DNA from: Viscum album
Taxonomy: Eukaryota > Streptophyta > Magnoliopsida > Santalales > Viscaceae
Assembly: GCA_963277665.1 (NCBI GenBank)
Contig: OY728121.1
Coordinates: 962,145,097 to 962,209,096 of the forward strand
DNA length: 64,000 nucleotides
Direction: 5' to 3'
The notes under the pieces were generated by a model, which saw only the letters and a program-made list of their open reading frames with translations, had not been told where the DNA came from and did not search any database. Below are positions 47,890 through 61,075 of the stretch, one piece after another. A program made the translations under genes and the position numbers. Position 1 is the first letter of the stretch; each line of letters opens with the position of its first letter.

Positions 47890-50800
47890 TTAATACAATT
47901 TCTCTATGACATTCCTATATTTTTTCAACCACATGTTGTTCACCGAAAAAAATTTCCTCATTTTTAATGATGTCAATATGTTGTTCCTCAAGATTTTTGG
48001 TGTCAACATGTAAGTAATATTTATCTATAAAATTAGTTAAATATATAATTTATGTTACAGAAATATAGTAGTGAACACATAATATTATGAGTAAATATAT
48101 TATATATTAACATATTAATTTAACTCTTATTTTTTCTTTAATGGATGAAGGGTTTTGGCCTCTATATCAAGTATCCAAATACCCATTTTTTATTTCCCAA
48201 TGACATAAAAGATATTGTATACATTGAGACTATATTGAAATGATTACAAGACTATAGTGAAAGGTTAACCCTCAGTGGAATTTTCATTTTATCATGTGTT
48301 GGTTTTATTTGACAACATAATAGTTGACCAATTTGTGTTTTTATTATTTGAGACAAAAAATACTTGTAATACATGTGATGCCATTATGAAAAGTTCACCC
48401 CTATTCCAATCCTAAATGAAATCCAATTTTTTGGAGCATTATTAATTAATTTGAACTACACTCCTATTATCAACTAATTTTCATTGAAAAATTGTCACTT
48501 TAAATGATATATAATCCAACTCCCATATTTGTACAATTATTCAAAAGTATGAAATACTATTATAAATTTTATTGTTTTCCTTAGCACTAGATATATGAAA
48601 AACTTCCACCATAAGAGTAAGTATACTATTTTTCATCATACTATATTCATATTGTTTCTTTATATAAAATTATAACCAATAATTAAATAACAATTGTAAG
48701 ATAATATATGTACACTTTTTCCCTTTGTCTATCCATCAAATTCATTATAAAATTAAATTTGTGTTTTTAGATAAATTCTTAAAAACATGGTCTCAAATCC
48801 ATCCTATAAACCATTGATTGTGGGTATTTAATATCTAAATTTAATACCTTTATGGATTAAAATACCTAATAATTAATTTATGGGTTTCGAAATATTGTGA
48901 AACCACTACACTATTTTGTAAAAATTAATGGTGATCTTTCTTCAAATTTGTAGTGGTAATTGTGACAATATCACCTCTAGAAAATTATTCACCCATATAG
49001 TTATCATATTTATAAGATCTTGGGAGACCAATTACTTCAATATTATATAGGTAATAATTATATAATTCAATAGGTCTCTCAATAATATATTTCTTTTTAA
49101 TACAAAATTTTGGTTGACTTATATTTTTGATGTATCCTTTCAAAATCTTTATATACAATTCAATGGGATACATCCATCTGTAATGTACATGACCACATAG
49201 CCAGATTTTTTAACCAAGTGAATCATTAAGTGAAACATTATATCAAAGAAAAATGGTGGGAAGAACTTATCAAAGAATAATTGTGGGAAGAACTTATCCA
49301 ATTCTCTTAATTTGACAATAATTTCATTTTCCATAGTTGGAAACTTCTTTGGGTATATAAATTTATTACATATAACTTTGAAAAATAAGAAAATATGGTT
49401 AATGTGTGTTGAATTTTTTTAGGTAGAATGAAATGTAAAGACATGAGACTTAAATCTTTCATAAAATAATGATAATAATGTGATGTTATTCCCTTTAACT
49501 TCAAACAAGTCATCAATATGATATTATTGATATTTGATGAATACCCCTTTGGAATATTTAAAATATCATAGAAGTTAAAAAAATTAAATATCTCTAACAT
49601 GGAAAGAGTGTGATATTATGGAGGAAGAAAATTTTATCTTTCAACCTTCACTGACGGTAAATATTCCATTATCCCTATGTCAATAATATCCAACCTAGCC
49701 TTAATGTAATATTTTGTTTTTCTAGGTGGTTTTAGTAATTTTCTAATGAAATTATCAAATAAATTTTTTCTATGTACATGAAATTGAGAAAATGAATGAT
49801 ATACAATTAACTCTAGTACGGTAATTTACCAAAAAATTATTTCTTATTCTAACCAATTTTCATAAGGTTTTTTGAAATAGGTTTACTAAAAACTGTGACA
49901 ATAAACTTTAATTTCTCAAACTACTGATCACCTGTTAGTGGAGATGGTGTTGTAGCTTCACCATAATTCTTATAAAATCATGTCATTTTTGATTAGTATT
50001 TATTACATTGAGGTAAAAATTTATGATATCCTAGAAAAAAAATCTTTTTGGCATGTTTCAACCCCACTAAGTGTGTACCTTCTTCATAAATGGGGAACTT
50101 TATCATTCCTTTAATTTTATTTCATAAAAAGTTCATAATTAGGAACATCATTTATTATCTCATATAACATGGATATCAAAATGTAATCATTTATTTCAAT
50201 GATCATCATATAACATAACACCTAAATCCCATATCAATTTTCGATCTTAGATCAATCGTTCTAATTAAACATTAATATCATTACTCTATTGTTTTTGTCC
50301 TGATATAAGCATATAAAACATAATGTATTTTATTTTCATTCATAACCAAAGTGGAAAGTTATATTTTACCAACATAATATGAGTTTTACTGCGAGGGTTA
50401 CATTTTAGAGTAAAAGGATTCACTCTCTCTCTCTATATATAGCACAATATGAAGGGGTTTGAGATCATTTCCCAAATTAGGATACTGATTATAAATTTTC
50501 TTCCATTGAGGATATTAAACTTGTTGATGAAGTTTCCCATCATTAATTCATGTATCCTCAAGCCATATTAATTTACCTGTAGTTTCCTTTCTTACTTATA
50601 GCTATATAAACCATGAAATTATTGTAATGTTCCAAACAACATTATAAGTACTTGATTAATCTTTATTGTAGAAAGTAATAACAAACTTAATGCATTTTAT
50701 AAGTGATTCATTGTCCTTGAAAAACATAAAATCATTTGAAAAACATGTATTATCTTAGAGATCATATCCAATAGACATGTAATTCATTTAACATCATATG

Positions 50801-51355
50801 TTCATCAAGGAATATACTAATTCTCTAGTATCATATCATTCAAGAGAGAATGTAATTCTATAATGATGACGTCACTCCATTCATATTATTCTTTCAAATT
50901 ATATAGCTTCAATATATCTAACAATATTGTATATTTAGTTTAACCAACATAAAATTACTTCTATTCATAGCTCTTAAACTTCTCAAACAAATTTGGAAAA
51001 TTATGAATTTCATATTCAACCGTCATTATCATTTCTAAAATATGATCTCCATAATAATTTACACTTGTAATCATATCATATTATCCATATACCACACTAT
51101 TATCCCAATCACTAGCTATATTAACTTCTTCCCCATGTTTATCCCAACATTTATAACTTCAATCTATTATGTGACTGATCAAGTGTCGAAAAAAGTTTTA
51201 TGGACAAATTCATCTTGAATTACAACAATATAAAGACAAACAAATTATTTGAGAAGTTTTATATACATTCTCTATTTTAAACTTGATGAACCTTTTAAAA
51301 TTATCATTATAATATTTTTTTCATATAATTAATATCCATCCATTTTCTATTCAAA
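47890..51355 (-). pseudogene. CACTA (En/Spm) TNP2-type transposase, near full length
   Basis: TNP2 cuts and moves CACTA elements. On the minus strand most of the protein can be followed from about 51350 to 47890. The N-terminal transposase-associated region includes HLISHIID...CWDKHGEEV (51.15 kb) and TKYTILLDILKLYNLKE..EWSD (50.9 kb). The central domain shows MNENKIHYVLYAYI near 50.3 kb. The DUF4218-like part is open at 49307-49600 (LKGITSHYYHYFMKDLSL), 49149-49334 and 48985-49173 (MYPIELYIKILKGYIKN, IGLPRSYK). DUF4216-like IWELDYISFKV lies near 48.5 kb. An acidic last exon (HVDTKNLEEQHIDIIKNEE) follows an acceptor-like TTTTATAG near 48.02 kb and ends at a donor-like G|GTAAGA near 47.9 kb. 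Stops and frame changes make it inactive. Terminal CACTA repeats were not found. Confidence 0.85.
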
Positions 51356-52865
51356 TACATCCCATTTAGATTAAAAATTTCCATACTTTATAGAAAAAAT
51401 AAATACATATAACGTATATATAAAATATATATATTCAGATATATAAAAAAAATATTTGTGTTTATGGCCATCAACCACTTATTGGAAGCATTTAATATGA
51501 TGAAACACCTTAACATGACTCTAAAATACAACTATAAATGAGATATACAAAATATCTAAAATATAACTTAATTAAAGAAGAATAATGGACATTATAGGAA
51601 GGCCAAGATTAATTTATTCATCATTAAAAATATGTATGTGATATATATGGAGAAAATTATTATAAAACATAGTGGTAGGGAGACTTCTGCAAGATATATT
51701 GATGTTATTCATGTTAATTTTAATATATTATTTAAATATACGAGATACTAATTATGATGTTCATATTTTAGAAATGTGAATTTCCTAATATAAGAAATAA
51801 TTTATTAAGAGATGTGTATATATAGTAAATATATAATATTTATAGATTTATATTATTATAGTTTAAGACTTTTAATATTTTTTATTAATTATATTTTACA
51901 TTCTAGTATATTGAATTTATCTTATTATTTTATTTTATAATTTAATATTCTTCTATTTTTAAATATTTCTCTAATATTTATTAATGAAACAACAATAATA
52001 AAACAATTACTATACTAAATTTTTTAATTAAAATGACACATAAAGTCCCATATCAACATTCCAATTTCATCATAATGATTATAACCATTAACATTTATAA
52101 CATAAATCAATTTATTAATTTAAAACTATTCTCAGATGGCTTCAATAAAATATATAAATACTTTTTAAGGATTTTTTTTATTTATAACTATGTGTCATGG
52201 TTAAAAGACCTTATTAATACTTTTGAATTTAAAAATATCCCAAATAGATGTAGTGTATGGTTTGATACATGATTAATGAACCATTCAACATTATCATGAT
52301 CCTATAAATAAATTACAACAAACTATAGACAAAGATAAATATAAATTCACTTATTTATTTAATTAATAACATAAGAATAATATAAAATCAAAAATTAAAT
52401 AATGAAATATAGATATAATGAAAATCAAGCTATTTATAAACATAGTTTCCACATTCTAATATACTAATTCTTTATGATAGTTTATGAATGAAGTTACTAT
52501 ATTTATAATTTTATAATTTATAAACTATATTAATCAATCCATTTCATAAAAAATTAGAAAACAAGACACATGACCAAATTTTCACAATTATGTTATTACT
52601 TTTGGGTTTTTTTACCTTTATTTCATATCTTTTGTATAAGAAAAAGTTGAAATAAAATATTTTATAGAATTTTTGTACTTTTGGGAACACGAACATAAAA
52701 TAGAGAATTCATAAAGTTATTTATATTCATTCAGGAGATAATTTGAAAATGGATTCATCTAAAATTGATGTGCAGAGGTTTTTTATGATTAGATAAAATG
52801 AAATGAGCCTATAGAAGATGAAATGATTAGATAATTTTATCTAATGTACATGGGGGATTCAATAG
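51356..52865. other. AT-rich stretch without recognised features
   Basis: No LTR, terminal repeat or protein family is recognised. The 79-codon plus-strand open frame at 52033-52272 (MTHKVPYQHSNFIIMIITIN...) is AT-driven and matches nothing I know. This could be the 5' flank or leader of the CACTA element. Confidence 0.35.
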
Positions 52866-54100
52866 TATTGAATTATATCTATAGGTTTTATGTTGTGTTT
52901 AAATTTATTTTTTCAATTGTTATATGCCTATATTCATTATTTAACATTTGTATCTCATTCATTTATTTCATGTATTTTACTTGTTTAAGTTCAGTATTAT
53001 TTTTCTATATATCTCCATGAAATTTACATTTGAATTCACATGTTACTTATTTTCCATATTATTTATTAACATTATCTAAAACCATTAATCTAAGTCAATC
53101 TATGAATCTAGTGTGGAATTGGCATGTTTCTTCTATATTTTTTATCAGTCTCTCAGATTGGGATAGATACACATTATTCCCCCACATCTTGTCACATGAT
53201 TCAGTGTATCCCATCCATATATTCTTGAATTTTTACTTAAACTAACCTTTTGATCTGGGCCATCCTTACAGATCTCATACCGCACCTATACTTGTACCCA
53301 TTTATGCCTTGTATGTTCTTCATCATTAGTCATCTTCTTCATCTCTCGTGATTTGGTCAAGCTCCTTCATTCAGTCTATTTTGGTTTTTATAGAATGAGT
53401 GAGAGAGAGGCCCATGATATTATTGAGATCTATAATAATAAGAGGGGAAACTAGGGTTTTCGATGCTACTGCTCCCTTAGATACTTGGAATGATGATCTC
53501 TTACAAGAATTTCATAATTTCAATGGAGACTCGGTGGATACATCACATTCATGGTTGTTTGATGATGAAATGAAAAATTTAAGGCTCCAAACATTACTAT
53601 TTTCATTATAATTGGGTTTCATTCAAGAAACCTAGATCTATTATAGAATATTTTTCTTACCAATTTATTTTTTCTACAGTATCCTTTTTGTGACTATGCA
53701 TGAGTTTGTCCCAAAGTCAAATACATTTATTCCTCTTGATTGGGTTCATCATCACCACATAGTTCAGCACATTCATCCTACTTAGATAGTTTCATTGGTT
53801 TATATTCTATTTTTTATTTGAGTTTTTATTTACAATAAACCTTTATTAGTAATAAATCATTTCTTGGAGTGGTTTTATCACCATGAATTTTGGATTAACA
53901 TGAATCAAATGATGTTATATCTTGTTGTCTATTTATATCAATCTTTTTTATATTTTCATAATTCTAAAAAATGTTCTTCTATTTTAAAAAAAATTATTTT
54001 TTTAGACAAAAAAACATAACTATTCATTTTCTTACCATCACATATGAATCAGTGGTTCTTAGCCATTCAATGGGACTGCTGTGACAACGCTACTCCTTAA
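52866..54100 (+). repeat. 5' LTR of Copia-3
   Basis: The start TATTGAATTATATC (expected TGTTG...) aligns with TTTTGCATTATATC at 58195. Long shared stretches include TATATTCATTATTT, TCTCAGATTGGGAT and, near the end, TTTTCATAAT with CTAAA. The open frame at 53399-53611 lies in the LTR and is not a recognised gene. Confidence 0.83.
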
Positions 54101-54102
54101 AA

Positions 54103-54116
54103 TTGGAATCAAAACC
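54103..54116 (+). other. Primer binding site of Copia-3
   Basis: TTGGAATCAAAACC matches TTGGTATCAGAGCC with three changes and sits directly after the LTR, which supports the LTR end at about 54100. Confidence 0.65.
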
Positions 54117-54136
54117 TATTAAATCATAAAGGGTGG

Positions 54137-54960
54137 GATCTATGAAATTTTATATAGATTATTTTGAAGGTGAAAATTATTTCAACCTATAGATAATAAA
54201 GATATGTTCCCTTCTATATCATAATGAACTGATTGATTCTATTGGTGGTTCTAAAAATAGAATCACCACTAAGTCTACTAATGGAAAAGGTGTTGTTACC
54301 TATATTTATGTTTCTAAAGACATCCTTGGGAAAATACATAGCTTAATGATTTTATCTTCGGGTTATAAATTTCTTAGAGAAGTTTCTTATGAGTCTTCGA
54401 CTACTAGTATTTAGTTTAAAATAGAATCCCTAAACATGAATAAATATGTTGTAGGTAGAATTTATAATAATATGAGATTATATAATTTCTAAATGAACCC
54501 TATAACTGCGGTTGGGGACCAAATTGATGAATTTAATAAAATCATAAAAAAATATTTCAAACATAGATGTTTAATTAGGGGGCTAGGACCAGAAAATAAT
54601 ATCGTTAACATCATTTTTAATTCGATTAAAGATTATATTATGTATAGAAAATACAATATTGACCTCAAAGGGGTAAAAAATATTTTGTTATCCAAATATA
54701 TTCAAAATAAGGGTATTATAAAAGATGACATTGGTTGCCTAAATGGAAGGGGTAGAGGCGTGTCCAGGACTTTAAGGAGAGAGAAATGTTAGATTAGGAA
54801 ACACAGGCCTAAGTCAAAGAATAAAGTCATAAATTTATTTTAATGTAAGTAACTTTCTAAGATAAAGAGGAACTATCCTAATAAAATAAGTGACTATAAA
54901 TACAATAGTAATGAACATTATTTATCATTTCAACAAGATTTTGACACTATTGGTGTATTG
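54137..54960 (+). pseudogene. gag: Copia-3 gag
   Basis: MKFYIDYFEGENYFNL at about 54141 corresponds to the conserved Tork-type start MKFEIEKFDGxNNFxLW. FLREVSYESSTTSI and KIESLNMNKYVVGRIYNNMR follow as in that family (LWxKLESLYMTKSLxNRLYLK). The open part at 54493-54792 includes the segment DQIDEFNKIIKK. The zinc knuckle near 54840-54880 is reduced to its first Cys and a few neighbours. Several stops interrupt the frame. Confidence 0.82.
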
Positions 54961-56250
54961 AATGACTTTGACCATGCCATCTCTGAGGAGTGGATCCTGG
55001 ATTCTGGGTGATCCTTGCAAATGTGTCCTAGGAGATTATACTTAAATGGATCGAGGGAGTTTGATTTGAGTGGGTTATTATTTAGAAATAATATGAGCTA
55101 TCATATTACTAGGATAGGTTATATTTCATTATAATATCATTAAAGGTATTTCAAAACTCTTAAAAAGGTTTGAAGGTCACTAGAGTTAAAAAAACTTTAT
55201 TTCCCATGGATTATTAGATTAGAAAGGTTACACCTTCTGGTCAGGATCTAGTATCCTATAAATTTACCAAATCTACATTAATATAATGAAGGTAGATCTA
55301 TTATTTGGTCTATGTGTGTTAGATTGTAAAACTAATGTGAAAAAAATTGATTACCTATAATATTTCAGGTTTAGATAAGACTACCCTTTAGCATAGGATG
55401 CTTGGGAACATGAGTCCCAAGGTCCTTAATGAATTTTGGCAGTAAGGTCTGTAGAGTGATGTTACTCGCAATAGTCTATCATTTTGTGAGGATTTTATCT
55501 TTGGAAAATCTAGATTATTTAGTTTTAGTTAGTCAATATACAAGTATAGAGTCCCTCTTAAGTGTATCCACTATGATCGTTTAGGTCCCTCCAGGACTGC
55601 TTCTCGTAGTGGAGGATGTTGTGTTGTCATGTTTATTGAAAATTACTCTAGGTAATTCTATATTTATATTTTGAATCACAATTTTGATACTTTTTGGACT
55701 TTTAATAAATTGAAATGTAATGATGAAAATGAACTTAGTAAGGAAATCAAGGCCTTTAGAATTGATAATGGATTAGAGTATCCATCTAATGAATTTATTA
55801 TATTCAATGACTCTAAAGGTATACAAATATAATGAACTATTTTGGGAACCCCACAAAAAATGATTTAGTGGATAGGATGAATATGAATATTTTAGAAGGG
55901 GTGAGATACATCCTATCCCATTATGGTCTACTGAGGTGTTTTTGGGATGAGTCTACCACTATGATAGTATACTTGATTAATAATTGTCCGTCCTCTACTA
56001 ATGCCTTTAATAAACCTAAAAAACTCTAGAATGGTATACCCGCCAGTATTTTTCACCTTCTTTATTTCTAGATCCAAAACTTATGCATATAACAACTATG
56101 ATAAACTAGAAAATAGGGCCATAATGTGTATCTTTGTAGGACACCCATAGGGTGTTAAGTGTTTCAAGTTATGAATAGATAAACTTGGTTATCAAACAAA
56201 CTTCATAATCCATTATGTAGTGTTCCATGAGTCTGGTCTGTCTATGTGGA
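54961..56250 (+). pseudogene. pol: Copia-3 protease and integrase
   Basis: The protease start is EEWILDSG at about 54985, with Asp-Ser-Gly kept and a stop directly after it. The integrase core includes IHYDLLGPSRTASR (first Asp kept) near 55570, FRIDNGLEYPSNEFI (second Asp kept) near 55760, and DLVDRMNMNILEGVR in the open stretch 55832-56029, where the third catalytic residue, normally Glu in the ERMN motif, is Asp. LRCFWDESTTMIVYLINNCPS follows as expected. A post-integrase piece (NRAIMCIFVGHP) lies near 56110. Many stops. Confidence 0.82.
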
Positions 56251-56499
56251 TGAGTTTCAAACCTATAATGTCTAATCATAAGACTAGTCTACTAAGGTTT
56301 CACCTAAACCCCAATCCTTGGGTGGTAAACTACCCTTAGAGTCTATAGAACAACCCAAACCTAGGAGACTGTATCCAATGAACTCCCACCATAGACTCAA
56401 GGTGAGCCTAATTTTCATTCAAAATCTGAACCTAAAGTAGAGTAAGGTGATAATATTAGATATTATTATCATTTCCGGGATAGATAAATTAGATTCATT

Positions 56500-57960
56500 A
56501 GGTTACCATATCAATTAAACATTTTTGATTTGTATGCCTACACATTTAATGTAGCTGGAGAATTTTTTAGTGATAAACCACAAACCTATAGAAAAGATGT
56601 TAATTTAAAGAATCCAAGTAATGTTTATCTTCCATTAAAGAGGTTATAAACACCATTAATTAGATTAAAACCTATATTTCTATAAATAAACCTAGTAATG
56701 TGAAAATTATAGCTAAAAGTTGATATGAAAAATAAATAATGATAATAATAGGGAAAATAAAATAAAATAAAATAATTGATTGGTTGAAAAATGTTTCCCT
56801 CTAATTAAGTGATTCATTATTGTGAAATATTATCCTTTGTTGTTAAACATTCATATATATGAATTTTTATTACTTTTTTTCTTAAATTTTATTTTCATAA
56901 TTAATAATTGGATGTTAAAATAGAATTTTGTATAGACCTCTTGATGAATGAATTTATGTGATTAGTCATAAAGGTTTTTCAAATGATTTCAAAACTATTC
57001 ATATTTTTCTTTTAAATAAGTCCTTATATAGACATAATAAATTCCCAAGGAAATGGTATAAATTCTTTGACTCATTCATGTTTAAAAATTATTTGAACAT
57101 AAGTAATATTGATGCAAGTTTTTATTTTAATAATGTCGGGCATGAATTTATTTACCAAAATTGATATGTTTATTTCATACTCATAATTTGTTAAAATATG
57201 AAGCTTATAAACCATTTCAAGGAATAGAATGATTTTTTATTTTACATAAAGGATCTTGGAAATGAAAAAAAATTCTTTTTATGGGAATAATACGAGAAAG
57301 AAGGGAACAAACATTGGATCTGCCTCAATTTGATTATGTAACGAAAGGTTTTAAAATGGTACCTGTTTGGGAATATTAAACATGTTAACATTACCTTTGG
57401 AAAAAAATTTAAACAATCCTTGAATCAATCCCCATGTATTTATGTCTAGACTACTGTTATAAATAATATACCATAAACTAGTATACTAGAATGTTTTATG
57501 CTTTTAATGGCATGTTCAAGGCTTGATATTTTCTTTTGCTGTATTCATGATGAGTGGTTTTATGGGAAATCTTGGAAGTCCTAATCAACTTTATTTAAAC
57601 TGGATCCCTATGTATGTTTCAATATATACTAATATGTTATTATATATGGAAACAGTAATATTTTTGTGATGAAAATTTCAGTTTTGTTGATTCTGATTAT
57701 AACAATAATATCAATGCTCATAAATGTATTATGAATTTTGGGTTTATTTCATTTGAAGGAATGGTCACCTATAAATTAAATACACAATCTATTGTGCCTC
57801 TTTCCACCACTGAGGCAGAATATATGGCTCTGAATGAGGTAATCAAGGAAGAAATATGGCCGAGAGGTTTGGTTAATGAGCTATTATTATCGGTTGAAAG
57901 CATACTAGTTCAATTTGATAACCAATATATTTTAAATTTTTCTAAAAACTAAGTTTTTCA
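56500..57960 (+). pseudogene. pol: Copia-3 reverse transcriptase and RNase H
   Basis: Recognisable pieces: LDVKIEFCIDLLMNEFM near 56910 (expected QLDVKTAFLHGDLxEEIYM), then the open stretch 56958-57164 with LLNKSLYRHNKFPRKWYKFF. The YVDD box should follow but reads YVYF. RNase H remains at 57731-57952: STTEAEYMALNEVIKEEIWPRGLVNE. The part between about 56690 and 56900 is poorly conserved, with an AT-rich AAATAAAATA run. Inactive. Confidence 0.8.
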
Positions 57961-58507
57961 TTTTATATTTGAGAAAATATACATCATAATTTAGTTTTTT
58001 AGAGATTTTATAGAATCTAGAATGGTGTGTTTCACAAATATACACACCGCAGACAACGAGACTGATAGTTTGACTACGGTCGTGACTTTATCCAAGTTAA
58101 AAAATTGTTTAGAGTTGATTAAATTAGTGAAAATTCCATAATGTATGTGTCAATAATACCATCGATAAATTATTTTAATTTTAATGAGGAGATTTTTTGC
58201 ATTATATCTGCATGTTTTATCCTACATTTAAATTGATTTTTTTAATTGTGATATACCTATATTCATTATTTCCCATTTTTTCACTTTGTTTCATGCATGG
58301 ATTTCACATGTTTATGTGATGTATTATTTTCTTACATATATCCATGATATTTAAATTTGAATTCCTTGGTTTTTTATTTTCCATATTATATAGGAGCATG
58401 ATCTTAATCTATTAGTCTATGTCAATCAAACAGTACTGGGGTGGCCTTGGTGTGTTTTTATTTATGTTTTCTTAGTCTCTCAGATTGGGATGGATCCTCG
58501 TCACATC

Positions 58508-61075
58508 CCCTATGTAACAAAATTATTTCTTTGAATCAATTTGGGTTTATTAAGGGAATATCAATCCAAGATTTCATTTTCCTGGCCTCGGAATAGACCA
58601 ACTCTCTTAACAAGGTTTCTAGAGGAGGAAGTATTACTATCAAACATAACATTAGGAAATCTTTTGATACCATAGATTGGAGATTTATTTTTGAGGTTCT
58701 CTAGGTCTTTGGTTTTAATTACATTTTTTTAAGAAGGATCCAAACTCTTTTTAAATCAACCTATATCTCTATCCCTGTTAATGGATCCCCTAAGAGTTAT
58801 TTCACATGCACCAAAGGTGTTAGGAAAGAAGATCCTTTATTGCACATTCTTTTTTCTATTGTTGAGGAATACCTTAGCAGATTCCTCAATCGACTTGTTG
58901 AACAAAACAAACTTAAACCCATTAAGGCTACCAAAAACCTAATGTCCTGACTCATCATTCATATACTGATGACATCATTCTATTCCCCAATGGAGGCAAA
59001 AGAAATATTCTAAACTTAAAAAACGTCTTAGCTCATTATGAAGAGATATCTGGTCAAGCTATTAGCTGGTACAAATATCTTGTTTTCTTTGGTAATAATT
59101 TCTCTCTCACTCATAAAAGTAGAATCATTTAAAGTTTAGGCATTAACGAGGGATACTTTCCCATTACCTATCTGGGAGTTCCCATATCTTAGGGATGGCC
59201 TAAAGCAATGTTCTTCAACACCGTTGTTGATCAAGTTATCAAACAACTGTCTGCCTAGAAAGGAAAATCCCTCTCATTGGCAGGAAAGATTTTCCTCGCA
59301 AATTCCACCACTGTCTCTCAAATGGTTTACTTGACGATGGTTTATAAATTTCATATTGGTCTTATTGAAATGATTAATATTTACACTAAACATTTCTTTT
59401 GGACTGGAAGCATTATGAAGAGGAAACTTGTTACCATCCCCTAGTCCACCTGTTGTAAACACCTTAAGCAGGGTGGTCTTGGAATTAAAAATCTCAAACT
59501 CTTTAATGAGGCCCTTCAAGCCAGGATCACTTGGTGTCTTATCAACAACTCCACAGAATCTACAACGTTTCTTAAAAACAAATTCCTTCTGAAGCTGAAA
59601 AAAGGGAATCTGAACCATTTTAATTCTGTGATCTGGCCTTTCATCAAAATCTCATTTCCCAATATTATGAACAATGCTCGATGGATGGTTAGCATGGATT
59701 CTTCCATGCGATTCTGGATTGATAATTGTACTGGCACCCCCTAATTTCCATGCTACCACCCAATTCCCCTCCTGATAATTCCAACGACACAATAAAAGAG
59801 GTGCTCCAATCCCAACATCATAATATTTCAAATGACATCATTAATGTGGTTGATAATTAAACCTTCTCAATCTCCAATGACTTCCTTGTATGGGGGCCTA
59901 CCCACAATGGTGTTCTTGACTCTAGATTCCTTCACAATCACAACTTCTAAACTTCATATTATATTTTTCATTGGTTAAATCATTTTGATAAGCCCTATAT
60001 TAAGGCCTCAAGGCTTAACCTTGTTTGGTGAATTGCACACAACCGTATTCCTACTGAGGTCTGTCTCCAGACATTTGGTATCCAAATCTTCTCAAAATGT
60101 CATTTTTTAATCAACATAGGGAATACATGAATCATTTATTTTTGTCTTGTTCCACGGATTCCCCTCTATGAAATTTTACCCCTCACATGTTTCATTTCAG
60201 ATGGTTATTCTCTGACTCTATTTACGCACAACTAAAACGTTTTTTGATCTTTCCACTTCGTAGCAAATCAAGAATCTTTAACTGACTGCTATGGTCGAGC
60301 TCCTCCATGTGATCTTGTATGATCGAAACTCTATTATTCACAACAAATCCCCATTCATTATTAATGATGTTCGGATAAGAATTCTCATTGCCATTAAGGA
60401 TGCTGCCTCACTCTAGAAAGATCATTGTGACAACTCGGTTGGAGATATTGTGATTCTTCCTCGACTACAGATTGATGGTCTCTATAGACAACCAAGACAA
60501 ACTTTGGAGGTGTTCTGGAAATCCCTAGTGCCCGGATAGATCACAATAAATATTGAAGGATCCTCTAATTAGATTCCAGGACCTACTGGATGTGGGTCCA
60601 TCTTCAGATACTAGCTTGTGCATTATCATTGCTACTTCTACAGCGGCTGCGGGATTGCCTCTTCTATTGAAGATTAGATTGAGGCAGTGATTCATGTTTT
60701 TGTTTTTTCTAAACAAAATAACTGGAACAACATCTGGATTGAATGTGATTCTCCCACAATTTTCCAAGCTATATGGAGTGGTGCGGTTCACCTCGCCTGG
60801 TCTATCACTACCCATTGGATGAATTGCCTATCTTTTCTCTTAGAAATCAGATACATCGCCACACATGCCTACCAAGAAGCGAACATGGTTGCTGATGGTC
60901 TGTCCAAAAAAGGGATGAACAGAAGCATTACTTGGCGGGACGAGTTTTTGGTTTATCTGTTTCACATTTATGAAAAATATTGTAAAAAGATCCCCTCCTT
61001 CAGACTTTTCTAGCTTCTTTTCTATCTTTTAATAAATTGGGTCTTGGTCTTTGACCAAGGATTTAACTTTAAAAA
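58508..61075 (+). pseudogene. 5'-truncated plant L1 LINE: ORF2 reverse transcriptase, zinc-binding and RNase H domains
   Basis: The fragment starts inside the RT: NQFGFIKGISIQDFIFLASE (58547), KSFDTIDWRFIFEVL (58655), SYFTCTKGVRKEDPLLHILF (58797), then after a frame change SYTDDIILF with both Asp at 58962-58973. GKSLSLAGKIFLANSTTVSQ and KQGGLGIKNLKLFNEAL follow. The RT zinc-binding domain reads ASRLNLVWWIAHNRIPTEVC (about 60008). The C-terminal RNase H has INIEGSSN (first Asp changed to Glu), IEAVIHVFV, IECDSPTI and HAYQEANMVADGLSKKG (60861-60911), and ends at a stop near 61010. The open frame 60687-61013 is this domain. It lacks endonuclease and ORF1, as expected for 5' truncation during insertion. 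Confidence 0.92.
61043..61059 (+). terminator. LINE 3'-end stem-loop
   Basis: CTTGGTC TTT GACCAAG forms a perfect 7-bp stem with a 3-base loop. It is followed within 8 bases by an A-rich tail (TTTAAAAATAATAA) and then Copia-3 LTR sequence. Plant L1 LINEs often end in such a hairpin, which is thought to be recognised by their own RT. This is an element 3' signal, not a transcription terminator in the bacterial sense. Confidence 0.7.

Noticed and set aside
48902..48956. CCACTACA ... TGTAGTGG inverted pair as CACTA terminal repeats
   Set aside because: The pair lies inside the readable TNP2 sequence, the spacing is under 60 bases, and no subterminal repeats surround it.
52033..52272. 79-codon plus-strand frame
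   Set aside because: AT-driven composition, no motif, and no supporting signals upstream or downstream.
53399..53611. 70-codon plus-strand frame (MRERPMILLRSI...)
   Set aside because: It lies inside the Copia-3 LTR; the corresponding part of the other LTR is missing, so conservation cannot be tested. Nothing suggests a gene.
59274..59737. Minus-strand frames of 114 and 73 codons
   Set aside because: They are the antisense of the LINE ORF2, whose plus-strand reading matches LINE RT motifs.
60525..60815. 96-codon minus-strand frame
   Set aside because: Antisense of the LINE RNase H domain, which is clearly coded on the plus strand.
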